This document shows positions 1 to 5,635 of a DNA stretch of 5,635 bases, in pieces. The stretch lies in assembly GCA_902783065.1 (NCBI GenBank), contig CACZPV010000174.1, forward strand, positions 1-5,635, read 5' to 3'. Position 1 is the first letter of the stretch, and every line of letters starts with the position of its first letter. A program made the position numbers and the translations under genes. The notes below the pieces were generated by a model. That model was not told where the DNA came from and searched no databases. It was given only the letters and a program-made list of their open reading frames with translations. This DNA comes from an uncultured Ruminococcus sp. Lineage in GTDB: Bacteria > Bacillota > Clostridia > Oscillospirales > Acutalibacteraceae.

Positions 1-1
1 A

Positions 2-670
2 ATCGGTGAGCCGACTGTTGTAGCAGGACATTCCAATGGTGCTTTGACCGCCGCTTACATTGCTGCTTACGGCGGCGAAAATGTTATCGGTGCTGTGCTT
101 GAAGATCCGCCTGTATTCTCCACTGAGGGAGAAAATCGGGAACAGAGCTTCGCATATCTCGACACATACAAGCCGCTGCACGACTACAACAATTCAGACA
201 AGTCGGACTGCTGGGAAGCGTATTATCTTCGTCATTGCTATTTTGGACAGCTCTTCATGAAGGATTCCATGCCAGGTATCGCAAACTACGCACAGGACTA
301 TCATGACAAGCACCCCGGTGACCCTGTTAAGATTGGATTTATGCCGTCCTCGTCATGGTATGTATTACAGTATGCACAGGAATATGATTTTTCGTACGGT
401 GAGCATTTTTATGATCTTACATGGAATCACGGTTATACACACAAGCAGATACTTACCGATATTGAAGTACCGTGTGTTTATATCCATGCAAAGGAAAACA
501 CTGCTTAGAACGGAACATATATGTGCGCGGCTTCACGTGAACAGGCTGATCGTGCGGTATCGTATATTGGCAAGAACTGCACCCTTGTTGAAACAAGCGA
601 CAGCGAACACGCGATTCATACCGTTCATATGGACGATTATATCGGCGCTGTCAATTCACTTATGAAATGA
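2..670 (+). pseudogene. alpha/beta hydrolase, 5' truncated by window edge, interrupted by in-frame TAG
   Basis: The frame is open from base 2, so the N-terminus lies outside the window. Near the left edge it reads VVAGHSNGALTAAYIAAYG, a classical nucleophile elbow (G-H-S-N-G, Ser as nucleophile) after a beta strand, as in alpha/beta hydrolase-fold esterases and lipases. A later strand reads VPCVYIHAKE, where the fold usually carries its acid residue. A TAG at 506-508 then stops translation. The same frame continues without a shift for 53 codons through SDSEHAIHTVHMDDYIGAV, which fits the catalytic-His region and last helix, to TGA at 668-670. A protein ending at 505 would lack that histidine and the final helix and is probably inactive. 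The uninterrupted continuation argues for a recent single-base nonsense change, a sequencing error or, less likely, readthrough. The substrate cannot be told. The terminal TGA overlaps the weak GAGG ribosome binding site of the next gene, suggesting a former operon. Confidence 0.8.
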
Positions 671-679
671 GGTATTAAA

Positions 680-1119
680 ATGCGGAAAGAGAACCTTATT
701 ATACTCGCAATATCCACGGATATTCACAGGAGGAGATTGCGGGCAAAATCCAGATTTCCCGACAGGCTTACGCAAAATGAGAGAGCAGCGCAACTATACC
801 CGATATAGAGAAATGTAAACGCCTTGCAGACGTTTACGGGGTGACTATAGACAGCCTGATGAACACAGCAACTCCCGACGGAAAGACGCTGATGCCGTCT
901 CTGCCCAAAGGAAAGAACATCTGGGGCAGTGTAGCGATCAACGAGCGTGGTCAGCTTGTGATCCTAAAAGAAGTGCGTGAGCGTTTCGGTCTTTTGGGCG
1001 GTCAGCGGCTTATCGTTCTTACCGATGATAAAGAAGGCATAGCGCTTGTACCTTCCCAGATGTTTGAAGCAAGGCTCAAGCAGACTATGGAATATGCTTC
1101 TGCGAAGCCGGAAGAATAA
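680..1119 (+). pseudogene. XRE helix-turn-helix regulator fused to SpoVT/AbrB domain, broken by frameshift and TGA
   Basis: ATG at 680 follows GAGG (669-672) with 7 nt spacing. The protein begins MRKENL, then the frame must change between about 692 and 700. From 700 it reads YTRNIHGYSQEEIAGKIQIS and RQAYAK, a clear HTH_3 domain. The next codon (778-780) is TGA where XRE proteins usually have Trp (K-W-E-S), one base from TGG. Reading resumes as ESSATIPDIEKCKRLADVYG and VTIDSLMN, completing the HTH. After a linker, SVAINERGQLVILKEVRERF plus the following LIVLTDDKEGIALVP is a SpoVT/AbrB (MazE-like) swapped-hairpin DNA-binding fold. Repaired, the protein would be about 146 residues, and XRE plus AbrB is a known arrangement in clostridial regulators. 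A GTG at 841 could in principle start the C-terminal 92 residues, but it cuts inside the HTH and has no spaced Shine-Dalgarno. It probably regulated the adjacent hydrolase. With two lesions the gene is most likely non-functional, unless the sequence contains errors. Confidence 0.82.
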
Positions 1120-1162
1120 AATGATAATCGGTCAAATCGGATTCTGTAAATAGCTGACTAAT

Positions 1163-1310
1163 TCATTAATCGGCATTTGGGGTGTGGGATGCGGGTGTCC
1201 GGTTGACACCGCTGCGAAGAAGCAACACCGACCGAGCCGGCAGGCGAGACCCGAAGCCCCACGCAGAACCACTTCCGAGTTCGTTCGAACTTTAAAATGC
1301 TAATTATTCA
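1163..1310. repeat. GC-rich intergenic unit bounded by imperfect inverted repeats (MITE-like repeat or structured RNA candidate)
   Basis: The arms at 1163-1178 and 1295-1310 pair at 12 of 16 positions without a gap, and the GCATTT/AAATGC core is perfect. Between them GC is about 64% over 1171-1290 by hand count, visibly richer than the flanking genes. Internal pairings include GTGTGGG (1182-1188) with CCCACGC (1258-1264). A hairpin is formed by GGTGTC (1194-1199) and GACACC (1205-1210) with loop CGGTT, extended by GC/GC around a bulged G. A 3' hairpin AGTTC-GTTC-GAACT lies at 1278-1291. No convincing ORF fills it. It separates convergent genes and its right arm ends 9 nt from the ABC ATPase stop, so it may also block read-through. 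No T-run follows the stems, so it is not a canonical intrinsic terminator. No clear target-site duplication was found. Whether it is dispersed or transcribed cannot be told from one copy. Confidence 0.45.
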
Positions 1311-1319
1311 GTGTTTCCT

Positions 1320-1985
1320 TTATACAATTATCTTTCCGTCAGATATTTCTATTTGCCTTTTGCAGACTTTGGCGACAGCAGGATCATGGGTTATAATAAT
1401 AACGGTCTTTCCGCTGTCATTCAGTTCCTTGAAAAGCGACATGATCTCTGAGGTGGTTTTTGTGTCAAGTGCCCCTGTCGGCTCATCTGCAAGGATGACC
1501 GGAGGGTCATTCACGATAGCTCTTGCTATCGCTACTCGCTGCTTTTGTCCACCCGAAAGCTTGTTTACTGTCTTCTTTGCAAGCTCGGATATACCTACTC
1601 TTTTCAATGCCTTCATTGCAAGATTGTTTATACTTTCCTTTTTATTTCTTGCAAAATAAAGAGGAATCTTTACGTTTTCAAGGACACTGTACTCCTCAGC
1701 AAGTGCAAAATCCTGCAAAACAATACCGATCTTTTCATTTCTGATCTGAGCCAGCTTCATCCCCGACAAATTATGTACACTAACGTCCCCGATCATATAT
1801 TCGCCTTTTTCAAAAGTATCGATACAGCCGATAATATGCAGCAGTGTAGATTTGCCTGCTCCCGACTTGCCTATGACTGCTAGCATTTCCTTATCCTCTA
1901 CCGTAAGAGAAATATCCGACAATGCGGTAAAGGCATTGGGATTTTTATAATTATAGGTCTTTGTCAGATTTTTTATTGTAATCAT
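1320..1985 (-). CDS. ABC transporter ATP-binding protein (MacB/LolD-like, partner of FtsX-type permeases)
   Basis: This is a 221-residue nucleotide-binding subunit, normal length for stand-alone ATPases of the MacB/LolD/FtsE class. All catalytic motifs are present: Walker A GKSGAGKST (39-47), Q-loop Gln91 in VLQDF, signature LSGGQ (143-147), Walker B VILADEP (163-169) with Glu168 as general base, D-loop GALD (171-174) and switch His200. It should bind and hydrolyse ATP at the inner face of the membrane as a dimer driving the two permeases encoded just upstream. The ATG at 1985 has AAAGGAG (1994-2000) 8 nt upstream, which lies over the 3' end of the preceding permease gene. Only 2 nt separate the two genes, so they are surely co-transcribed and probably translationally coupled. 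It is the last gene of the operon and faces the decayed + strand regulator. The transported substrate cannot be read from the ATPase. Nothing suggests inactivation. Confidence 0.95.
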   Translation of the reverse strand: MITIKNLTKTYNYKNPNAFTALSDISLTVEDKEMLAVIGKSGAGKSTLLHIIGCIDTFEKGEYMIGDVSVHNLSGMKLAQIRNEKIGIVLQDFALAEEYSVLENVKIPLYFARNKKESINNLAMKALKRVGISELAKKTVNKLSGGQKQRVAIARAIVNDPPVILADEPTGALDTKTTSEIMSLFKELNDSGKTVIIITHDPAVAKVCKRQIEISDGKIIV

Positions 1986-1987
1986 AT

Positions 1988-3292
1988 TCAGTTCTCCTTT
2001 ATCGTTTCAACAGGTGTCGAAGCCTTGATTATTCTGTATGGAAGGATTATGGAGATCAGGTACATCAGCACTATCTCGGCAATAGTGACCGCCGCATTGT
2101 CAAACCCATATACATATCCGATAAGCGCATCCATATTGAGCAGCTTCATTGTGATTATTGCTCCAACCGCCAAAACAAGCCCTATGGCAAATATTATGGT
2201 CATATATGCCGCGATTATCCTTGTACAGTCCCTGCGCTGTGCACCGCAGAGGAAGAATATGCCGAAATTCCTTTTCTGCCTTACTGTTGTAATTGCGACC
2301 GAGCCTATAAGTCCTGACATAACTACCACAGCCGCTGCGATGGTGATGGGCAGCATGCGCAGGTATATACTGTTCATATATTTGTCGCTTTCCTGCGACA
2401 TAGTTTTAAAGGTTTCCTGACCGTATTCATTGCGGATAAATCCGAAATCCTTCAGATATTCAAGGTTGCTATGCATCTGCTCGTCTGTGATGTTGTTCCC
2501 GAAGGAGATAAACAAAACAGAATCGGGAATATAACCGGTGATACTTCTTTCCGGATCATACATATCAAGACTTGTAAAGGCACTCGGCAGACCTACAGTA
2601 ACGCCTGTGTCATATGGAGAATAATATTCAAAGATGCTTGCCATATGATCGGCATCCTGCGGAAAACTGTTTGAGGGAGGTATATATGTATTGTCGGTCA
2701 GAATACCGACAACTTTGAACCTTCCGATGCGTGTATCATAGATCTTGTTAAGCTCTGCATCAGTGCCGCCCGTAATAACGATCTCGACTGCGCCCTCCTT
2801 TGATCTTCCCCCCGAGGGCCATCGTCCCGCCTTGAGGGGCATTTTCAGCTTGCTGAAAATTTCATTGTCAAGGTAGGTGAGATGTATACCGTCCGATTCA
2901 CCGTGTGTAAGTCTAAGAGTAACCCCGGGACCGCCGTCTGAATGAAGCAACAATTCAGATACCGATTGTGTCAGCTTTACATCTCCCTGAAGCTTGCTCT
3001 TTAAAAGCTCCATAAGCTTTGTATAATCCATAATATGTGTTTCTTTGTCAATACAGTTCACTATATCAGGTTTTTCGGAAAATTCAAGCTCCTCAGCACC
3101 ATAAAGATATATCACAGCTCCGTTTTGAGAAAGAAGCTCCTCATAGGGATAATAGAGCATTTTCTTACTGTTATAGGTGGATACCACCGTATTTGTCAGA
3201 ACAAGTATTGCTGCCACCTCAAGGGCAATAACGAGATTGATAAGAAGCTTGTTTGCAAAAATATTATAGGCTAATTTAAAATATCTCATCAT
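1988..3292 (-). CDS. FtsX/MacB-type ABC transporter permease (second of pair)
   Basis: This 434-residue membrane protein has the MacB/FtsX layout. One N-terminal transmembrane helix (about 17-37) is followed by a large extracytoplasmic region (about 40-310), then three C-terminal helices (about 312-337, 358-382, 400-418). Before the second of these is the conserved cytoplasmic coupling stretch FGIFFLCGAQRRD (343-355), which contacts the ATPase. The C-terminus, KASTPVETIKEN, matches the usual end of FtsX-domain permeases. Such proteins move peptides or lipoproteins, or transmit force to the cell surface, without a classical translocation path. The start codon overlaps the stop of the upstream permease as ATGA (3289-3292). 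Two ATG codons are adjacent (3292 and 3289), and the G6 run at 3296-3301 serves as Shine-Dalgarno, with spacing slightly better for the second ATG. It ends in TGA 2 nt before the ATPase ATG. It probably forms a heterodimer with the upstream permease. The substrate is unknown. Confidence 0.9.
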   Translation of the reverse strand: MMRYFKLAYNIFANKLLINLVIALEVAAILVLTNTVVSTYNSKKMLYYPYEELLSQNGAVIYLYGAEELEFSEKPDIVNCIDKETHIMDYTKLMELLKSKLQGDVKLTQSVSELLLHSDGGPGVTLRLTHGESDGIHLTYLDNEIFSKLKMPLKAGRWPSGGRSKEGAVEIVITGGTDAELNKIYDTRIGRFKVVGILTDNTYIPPSNSFPQDADHMASIFEYYSPYDTGVTVGLPSAFTSLDMYDPERSITGYIPDSVLFISFGNNITDEQMHSNLEYLKDFGFIRNEYGQETFKTMSQESDKYMNSIYLRMLPITIAAAVVVMSGLIGSVAITTVRQKRNFGIFFLCGAQRRDCTRIIAAYMTIIFAIGLVLAVGAIITMKLLNMDALIGYVYGFDNAAVTIAEIVLMYLISIILPYRIIKASTPVETIKEN

Positions 3293-4539
3293 TCTCCCCC
3301 CTTCACAAGGCTGTTGACCGATCTGCGGACAACAGGAATAAGGTTCAGGGACATTATTATCAGACCCGTTATCATATAGATGCCAAATATCATCAGATAG
3401 ATCCCCGCGTTAAAAAACTCTGAGAATGAGGGGAATACATTTGAGATCGGTGCTATCAGCAGCGTATGGAAGATCAGACAGCCCGCCGCAAAGGAAATCA
3501 GCATGGTAATAAGTATCTCTGAAATATAAATCATGGTAATCTTAAGCTTTGTTGCGCCGCAGATGGAGAACACCGCAAGGGTCTTTTTTCTTGTAGACAT
3601 TATGTATGTATACAGGCGGGCGATATTCAGTATCACCACAGCTATCATTATAAATGCAAGCACATAAATCATATTGTTGAACTGCTTTTCAAGAAGCGGC
3701 TTCGGCTGAGGGAGTTCCATCTCGTCCAGATATGCCCCCATTTCGTCATTTATAATATCATAAATTTCCGAAATGGTTTCCTGCCCCACCTCATCCTTCA
3801 TTAGAATTGCAAGATCGTTAATATAAAACGAATCATCCACATCAGTGAAAAGGAGCGTTATATCATTAAACATTGTGCCTTTACTGTCTGCAGCCTTTTC
3901 GACCTTATATCCGGTGGAGCCAAGCGTCAGTATATCGCCTTGCTTAATATCCGCAAAAGCAGTTCCGTTTTTCTCACTGCGGATAAGTATGATCGGGTTT
4001 TTATCGCTTGTGTTAAGAGGCTTGTGGCGTTCATTTTGAAGATCATCTTCTCCAATCGCCCAGAATGAAGTCAGCTGCTCCTTATCGGTATAGCCTATCA
4101 TTGATACATCTGCTATCTTATCACCGTATCTTCTCATTATTTTTTCATAGGAGCTTTTCAGATCCTTGAACTGAGGCGATCTGTCAGTCAGTGGTGTATA
4201 ATCACTGATTATATTTGTCTCTAACAAATGCTTTGTCGACCCGGTGACTTTTTGATATTCATCTTCGTCAGTGCCGATATAGATATATTTTTCATCCACC
4301 GTATCATACACGCTGTACCAGTCTTTATTATTATTCGAGCGGTCATAAAAATACAAATAGAAACTTTTCGAAGAATAGCCTCGGTCATCCTTAGGAACGG
4401 GGGTTGCCGCATCAATAAATCCTGCAACGGCAAGCACCGAGGCTATACAAACTACCTGTGATATAATTATAAAGAAAAACAAAAACGGTTTTCCCTTTAT
4501 AAAGCTCTTAATGTTTTTAAAGATCAAAGAAATCCACAT
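3289..4539 (-). CDS. FtsX/MacB-type ABC transporter permease (first of pair)
   Basis: This 416-residue protein has the same topology as its downstream partner. It has an N-terminal membrane helix (about 18-40) and a large hydrophilic extracytoplasmic domain rich in Asp, Lys and Tyr (about 42-285). Three C-terminal helices follow (about 289-309, 338-360, 378-402). The coupling motif LAVFSICGATKLKI (321-334) is the counterpart of the partner's FLCGAQRRD motif, so the two are distant paralogues. The extracytoplasmic domains look unrelated by eye, which would fit a heterodimer holding an asymmetric ligand. ATG at 4539 has AAAGGAT about 8-10 nt upstream (4548-4554). It lies 93 nt downstream of the secreted-protein gene, with a nested stem-loop in the gap. 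Its 3' end contains a G6 run that doubles as the next gene's ribosome binding site. It has far fewer helices than the 10-helix BceB family, so a bacitracin-type detoxification module is not indicated. Function is inferred as peptide export, sensing or self-protection. Confidence 0.9.
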   Translation of the reverse strand: MWISLIFKNIKSFIKGKPFLFFFIIISQVVCIASVLAVAGFIDAATPVPKDDRGYSSKSFYLYFYDRSNNNKDWYSVYDTVDEKYIYIGTDEDEYQKVTGSTKHLLETNIISDYTPLTDRSPQFKDLKSSYEKIMRRYGDKIADVSMIGYTDKEQLTSFWAIGEDDLQNERHKPLNTSDKNPIILIRSEKNGTAFADIKQGDILTLGSTGYKVEKAADSKGTMFNDITLLFTDVDDSFYINDLAILMKDEVGQETISEIYDIINDEMGAYLDEMELPQPKPLLEKQFNNMIYVLAFIMIAVVILNIARLYTYIMSTRKKTLAVFSICGATKLKITMIYISEILITMLISFAAGCLIFHTLLIAPISNVFPSFSEFFNAGIYLMIFGIYMITGLIIMSLNLIPVVRRSVNSLVKGGE

Positions 4540-4564
4540 TTTTTTCTATCCTTTAACCAAGATT

Positions 4565-4617
4565 TTCGGACAGGGAATAAATATTTACATTTATTGCAGC
4601 ATCATCATCAGTCCGAA
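4565..4617 (-). promoter_or_regulatory. nested stem-loop between secreted-protein gene and transporter genes
   Basis: On the - strand, TTCGGAC (4617-4611) pairs perfectly with GTCCGAA (4571-4565). The enclosed region contains a second perfect 7-bp stem, AATAAAT (4595-4589) with ATTTATT (4582-4576), and a 6-nt loop. No U-run follows the outer stem, so a strong terminator is unlikely. It may protect or process the mRNA so that the secreted protein is made in excess over the transporter. The structure is seen by base pairing only and its role is inferred. Confidence 0.45.
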
Positions 4618-4632
4618 TTATTTATATGATTA

Positions 4633-5135
4633 TTAAACATCGTGACCCGGATAGTCACCGTCTTTTTTTGCTATAGCAGAATTTCTATAGTTTTTAGACC
4701 AAATCCTCTCTAACAGTCCGGAAGTACTTCCTCCATTATATATTTCACTATAGTAGACTCTCCTGTCAGTATTAGCATTCGATGTCAGGGTTCCGTTTTC
4801 ATACGTACTTACGTGTTGTGTGTATGCATGACTTGAATGAACGTTATACTGACTAACAAAAGATTTTGATGATGCATTATACCTATATGAGCTGCATGAT
4901 GCATACTTATAATTATAATTATACTTATAGCCATTTACACCGCATCCTGCAACCTCACCATCACTGTAGGTCGAAACTGTAAGATAAGGACAATACAATG
5001 TACGATTTACATATCCTGATTTATAGAACCGATAATCAGTAACCGCATTGGCTACACACGGAACAGACATCAGCGCTGTAAACAGCAAAACAAATAACAA
5101 TAAAACCGGTAAAACTGTTTTTTTACTTTTAGCAT
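4633..5135 (-). CDS. small secreted Tyr/Ser/Asn-rich protein; start region needs a -1 slip at an A7 run
   Basis: The main frame ends with tandem TAA TAA (4635-4630). It encodes a clear signal peptide (basic n-region, core VLPVLLLFVLLFTALMSV, c-region PCVANA), then about 136 mature residues. The mature part is rich in Tyr, Ser and Asn, with a YKYNYNYKY stretch, three cysteines (in LYCPY, AGCGV, ASCSS), one tryptophan (RIWSKN) and the tail DGDYPGHDV. I do not recognise a family. The best start is ATG at 5135-5133, 8 nt after GGAGG (5148-5144), but it is one base out of frame with the signal peptide. Reading from it gives MLKVKK and then a 21-codon dead end at TGA. A -1 shift at A AAA AAA (5124-5118), or one more A, gives MLKVKKTVLPV joined to the signal peptide, 167 residues in all. 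The only conventional in-frame start, TTG at 5100, would lose the basic n-region and has no ribosome binding site. Placed before an exporter-like module, it could be a bacteriocin, pheromone or cell-surface protein. If the A7 is a true deletion, it is a pseudogene. Confidence 0.7.
5118..5124 (-). other. A7 homopolymer, in-frame slippery heptamer A_AAA_AAA
   Basis: Read in the frame of the ATG at 5135, the codons are GTA AAA AAA CAG, so the seven A residues sit exactly as X XXY YYZ. A -1 ribosomal slip, or RNA polymerase slippage adding one A, moves reading into ACA GTT TTA CCG, the signal-peptide frame. No downstream stimulatory structure was established. An ordinary deletion in an A8 run explains the same sequence. 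Confidence 0.45.
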
Positions 5136-5143
5136 TTTTAATT

Positions 5144-5148
5144 CCTCC
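5144..5148 (-). promoter_or_regulatory. ribosome binding site GGAGG of the secreted-protein gene
   Basis: GGAGG is followed by AATTAAAA (8 nt) and then ATG at 5135. This is the strongest Shine-Dalgarno in the region, and it fixes initiation at an ATG that is out of frame with the signal peptide. That is the reason for proposing a frameshift rather than a TTG start at 5100. Confidence 0.8.
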
Positions 5149-5183
5149 GTTATTAAAATTCTGTTAAATTAATTCCCTGAGAA

Positions 5184-5217
5184 CACTGCAATATCAATTT
5201 TATCACTTTTGCAGTGA
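5184..5217. promoter_or_regulatory. palindromic operator candidate over the promoter
   Basis: Two overlapping palindromes are visible. TCACT (5203-5207) and AGTGA (5213-5217) form a perfect dyad with 5-nt spacing inside the -35/-10 spacer. CACTGCAA (5184-5191) and TTGCAGTG (5209-5216) form a perfect 8-bp inverted repeat with a 17-nt spacer that straddles the -10 box and reaches the expected start site. This placement suits a repressor that blocks RNA polymerase. The XRE protein encoded just upstream is the obvious candidate, but this is inferred. Confidence 0.5.
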
Positions 5218-5225
5218 CAAGTCAA
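5197..5225 (-). promoter_or_regulatory. sigma-A type promoter for the secreted protein / transporter operon
   Basis: TTGACT (5225-5220) is separated by exactly 17 nt from TAAAAT (5202-5197), close to the vegetative consensus with ideal spacing. Transcription would start near 5190, giving a leader of about 55 nt before the ATG at 5135. It lies between the hairpin after the upstream regulator gene and the ribosome binding site, so it probably drives the whole four-gene operon. Confidence 0.75.
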
Positions 5226-5306
5226 CTGTTTTTCATTTTATCGTTTTATGAATGTATGTTCTCATTGGTTTTTATATCCTTATATTCAATTATAGAAAAA
5301 TATCGG

Positions 5307-5346
5307 GGCTGCCACACTGCGTTTCTTTTACGCTCGTGCGACAGCC
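5307..5346 (-). terminator. stem-loop terminator candidate after the XRE regulator gene
   Basis: On the - strand, GGCTGTCGCAC (5346-5336) pairs over 11 bp with GTGTGGCAGCC (5317-5307), including two G-U wobbles. An inner stem GCGT/ACGC closes a 7-nt loop. The same bases read on the + strand give two C-A mismatches instead, so the RNA that folds is the - strand transcript. A T5 tract (5297-5293) lies about 9 nt after the stem, farther than ideal, so termination may be partial. The hairpin is 37 nt past the regulator stop codon. Confidence 0.6.
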
Positions 5347-5383
5347 ACTATCCCCCGGACCCCTTTCCTAAAAAAACTAAGCT

Positions 5384-5635
5384 TTACTCGAAAAATTCAA
5401 TCAGCAGCAAATTAAGTATCTGCTGCTGACTTTGTGTCAGACCTTTTTGTGCTTTATTTTTGCTGCGAAATTCATCGGCAAGCAGATTCATCAGCTTTAT
5501 CTGCCCGGCTGTAAGACCGCCGCAATCAAAGGCTTCCCCTTTTTCTGTACCGGCGAGATAATCAAGTGACACGTTAAATATACTGGACATTTTTATCAGA
5601 ACTTCAAGCGGAGGTATTTTAATATTATTTTCATA
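5384..5635 (-). CDS. XRE-family transcriptional regulator, C-terminal part (N-terminus beyond window)
   Basis: The frame enters from the right edge as YENNIKIPPLEVLIK, then SSIFNVSLDYLAGTEKG. This is the end of an HTH_3 domain: the conserved aromatic-Glu after the recognition helix, the P-x-L-E-V-L-I-K helix and the FNVSLDYLAG closing helix. After it come about 55 residues that look helical (LTAGQIKLMNLLADEFR and QSQQQILNLLLIEFFE), a common tail in clostridial XRE proteins that may serve for dimerisation or ligand sensing. The ATG inside the visible part (5590) falls in the middle of the domain and is not a real start. The recognition helix is outside the window, so DNA specificity cannot be judged. 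The gene is co-directional with and immediately upstream of the promoter of the secreted-protein operon, which contains dyads fitting a repressor of this kind. Local control is therefore likely but unproven. Confidence 0.85.
   Translation of the reverse strand, partial: YENNIKIPPLEVLIKMSSIFNVSLDYLAGTEKGEAFDCGGLTAGQIKLMNLLADEFRSKNKAQKGLTQSQQQILNLLLIEFFE

Noticed and set aside
303..665. 120-residue + strand ORF overlapping the hydrolase
   Set aside because: It is a shadow in another frame. The hydrolase frame continues past the TAG with recognisable sequence, so no frameshift into this ORF is needed.
841..1119. Stand-alone 92-residue AbrB-like gene starting at GTG 841
   Set aside because: The GTG lies inside the last HTH helix, has no properly spaced Shine-Dalgarno, and the coding signal continues upstream past the TGA. 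It is better read as the tail of a broken fusion gene.
1..1119. Alternative genetic code (UGA = Trp or UAG = sense)
   Set aside because: Intact permease genes end in TGA, and the regulator also needs a frameshift repair that recoding would not explain.
1171..1290. tRNA or other classical RNA gene in the GC-rich spacer
   Set aside because: No cloverleaf, T-loop or anticodon arm could be fitted. Only the stem-loops listed are supported.
1320..4539. BceAB-type antimicrobial peptide detoxification module
   Set aside because: BceB permeases are single proteins with about ten helices. Here there are two four-helix MacB/FtsX-type permeases and no visible BceRS two-component genes.
5214..5429. 71-residue + strand ORF between the operon promoter and the XRE gene
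   Set aside because: It crosses the promoter -35, the hairpin and the 3' end of the XRE gene on the other strand, has no ribosome binding site and shows no family pattern.

Overview
The window looks like a low-to-moderate GC Firmicute chromosome, most plausibly a gut or rumen clostridium of the Ruminococcus / Oscillospiraceae type. This rests on GGAGG-type ribosome binding sites, A/T-rich spacers, an XRE/SpoVT-AbrB fusion regulator, and the style of the MacB/FtsX-like permeases. It is an inference from gene style, not a database match. Intact genes here end in TGA as well as TAA, so a recoded UGA is unlikely.

Left part, + strand (1-1119): a two-gene unit that appears dead or dying. The 3' part of an alpha/beta hydrolase carries the nucleophile elbow GHSNG, but an in-frame TAG at 506-508 cuts it before its catalytic histidine region. 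The same frame then runs on to a natural stop at 668-670. Directly behind it is an XRE helix-turn-helix regulator fused to a SpoVT/AbrB domain (680-1119). It is broken by a one-base deletion near 695-700 and by TGA (778-780) at the position of the usual HTH tryptophan.

Middle (1120-1319): a spacer between convergent genes. It holds a GC-rich block (about 64% GC by hand count over 1171-1290) bounded by imperfect 16-bp inverted repeats (1163-1178 and 1295-1310) with internal stem-loops. It could be a MITE-like dispersed repeat or a structured RNA.

Right part, - strand (5635 to 1320): an apparently intact transport module. In transcription order it holds the C-terminal part of an XRE regulator (cut by the window edge), a stem-loop terminator, a sigma-A type promoter overlapped by a palindromic operator candidate, and a small secreted Tyr/Ser/Asn-rich protein. 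A nested stem-loop follows, then two FtsX-type permeases overlapping by ATGA, and last an ABC ATPase 2 nt downstream. The simplest model is a regulated operon in which the ATPase and two different permeases form one MacB-like complex that exports, senses or gives protection against the secreted protein or a peptide. This resembles the bacteriocin plus ABC permease/ATPase logic of the lactococcin 972 group, but no sequence homology to that group is claimed.

The most intriguing local feature is at the start of the secreted protein. The only ATG with a good Shine-Dalgarno is out of frame with the signal peptide, and an in-frame A AAA AAA heptamer between them would restore the frame by a -1 slip or by one added A. 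It could be programmed or phase-variable expression, or simply an indel or assembly error.
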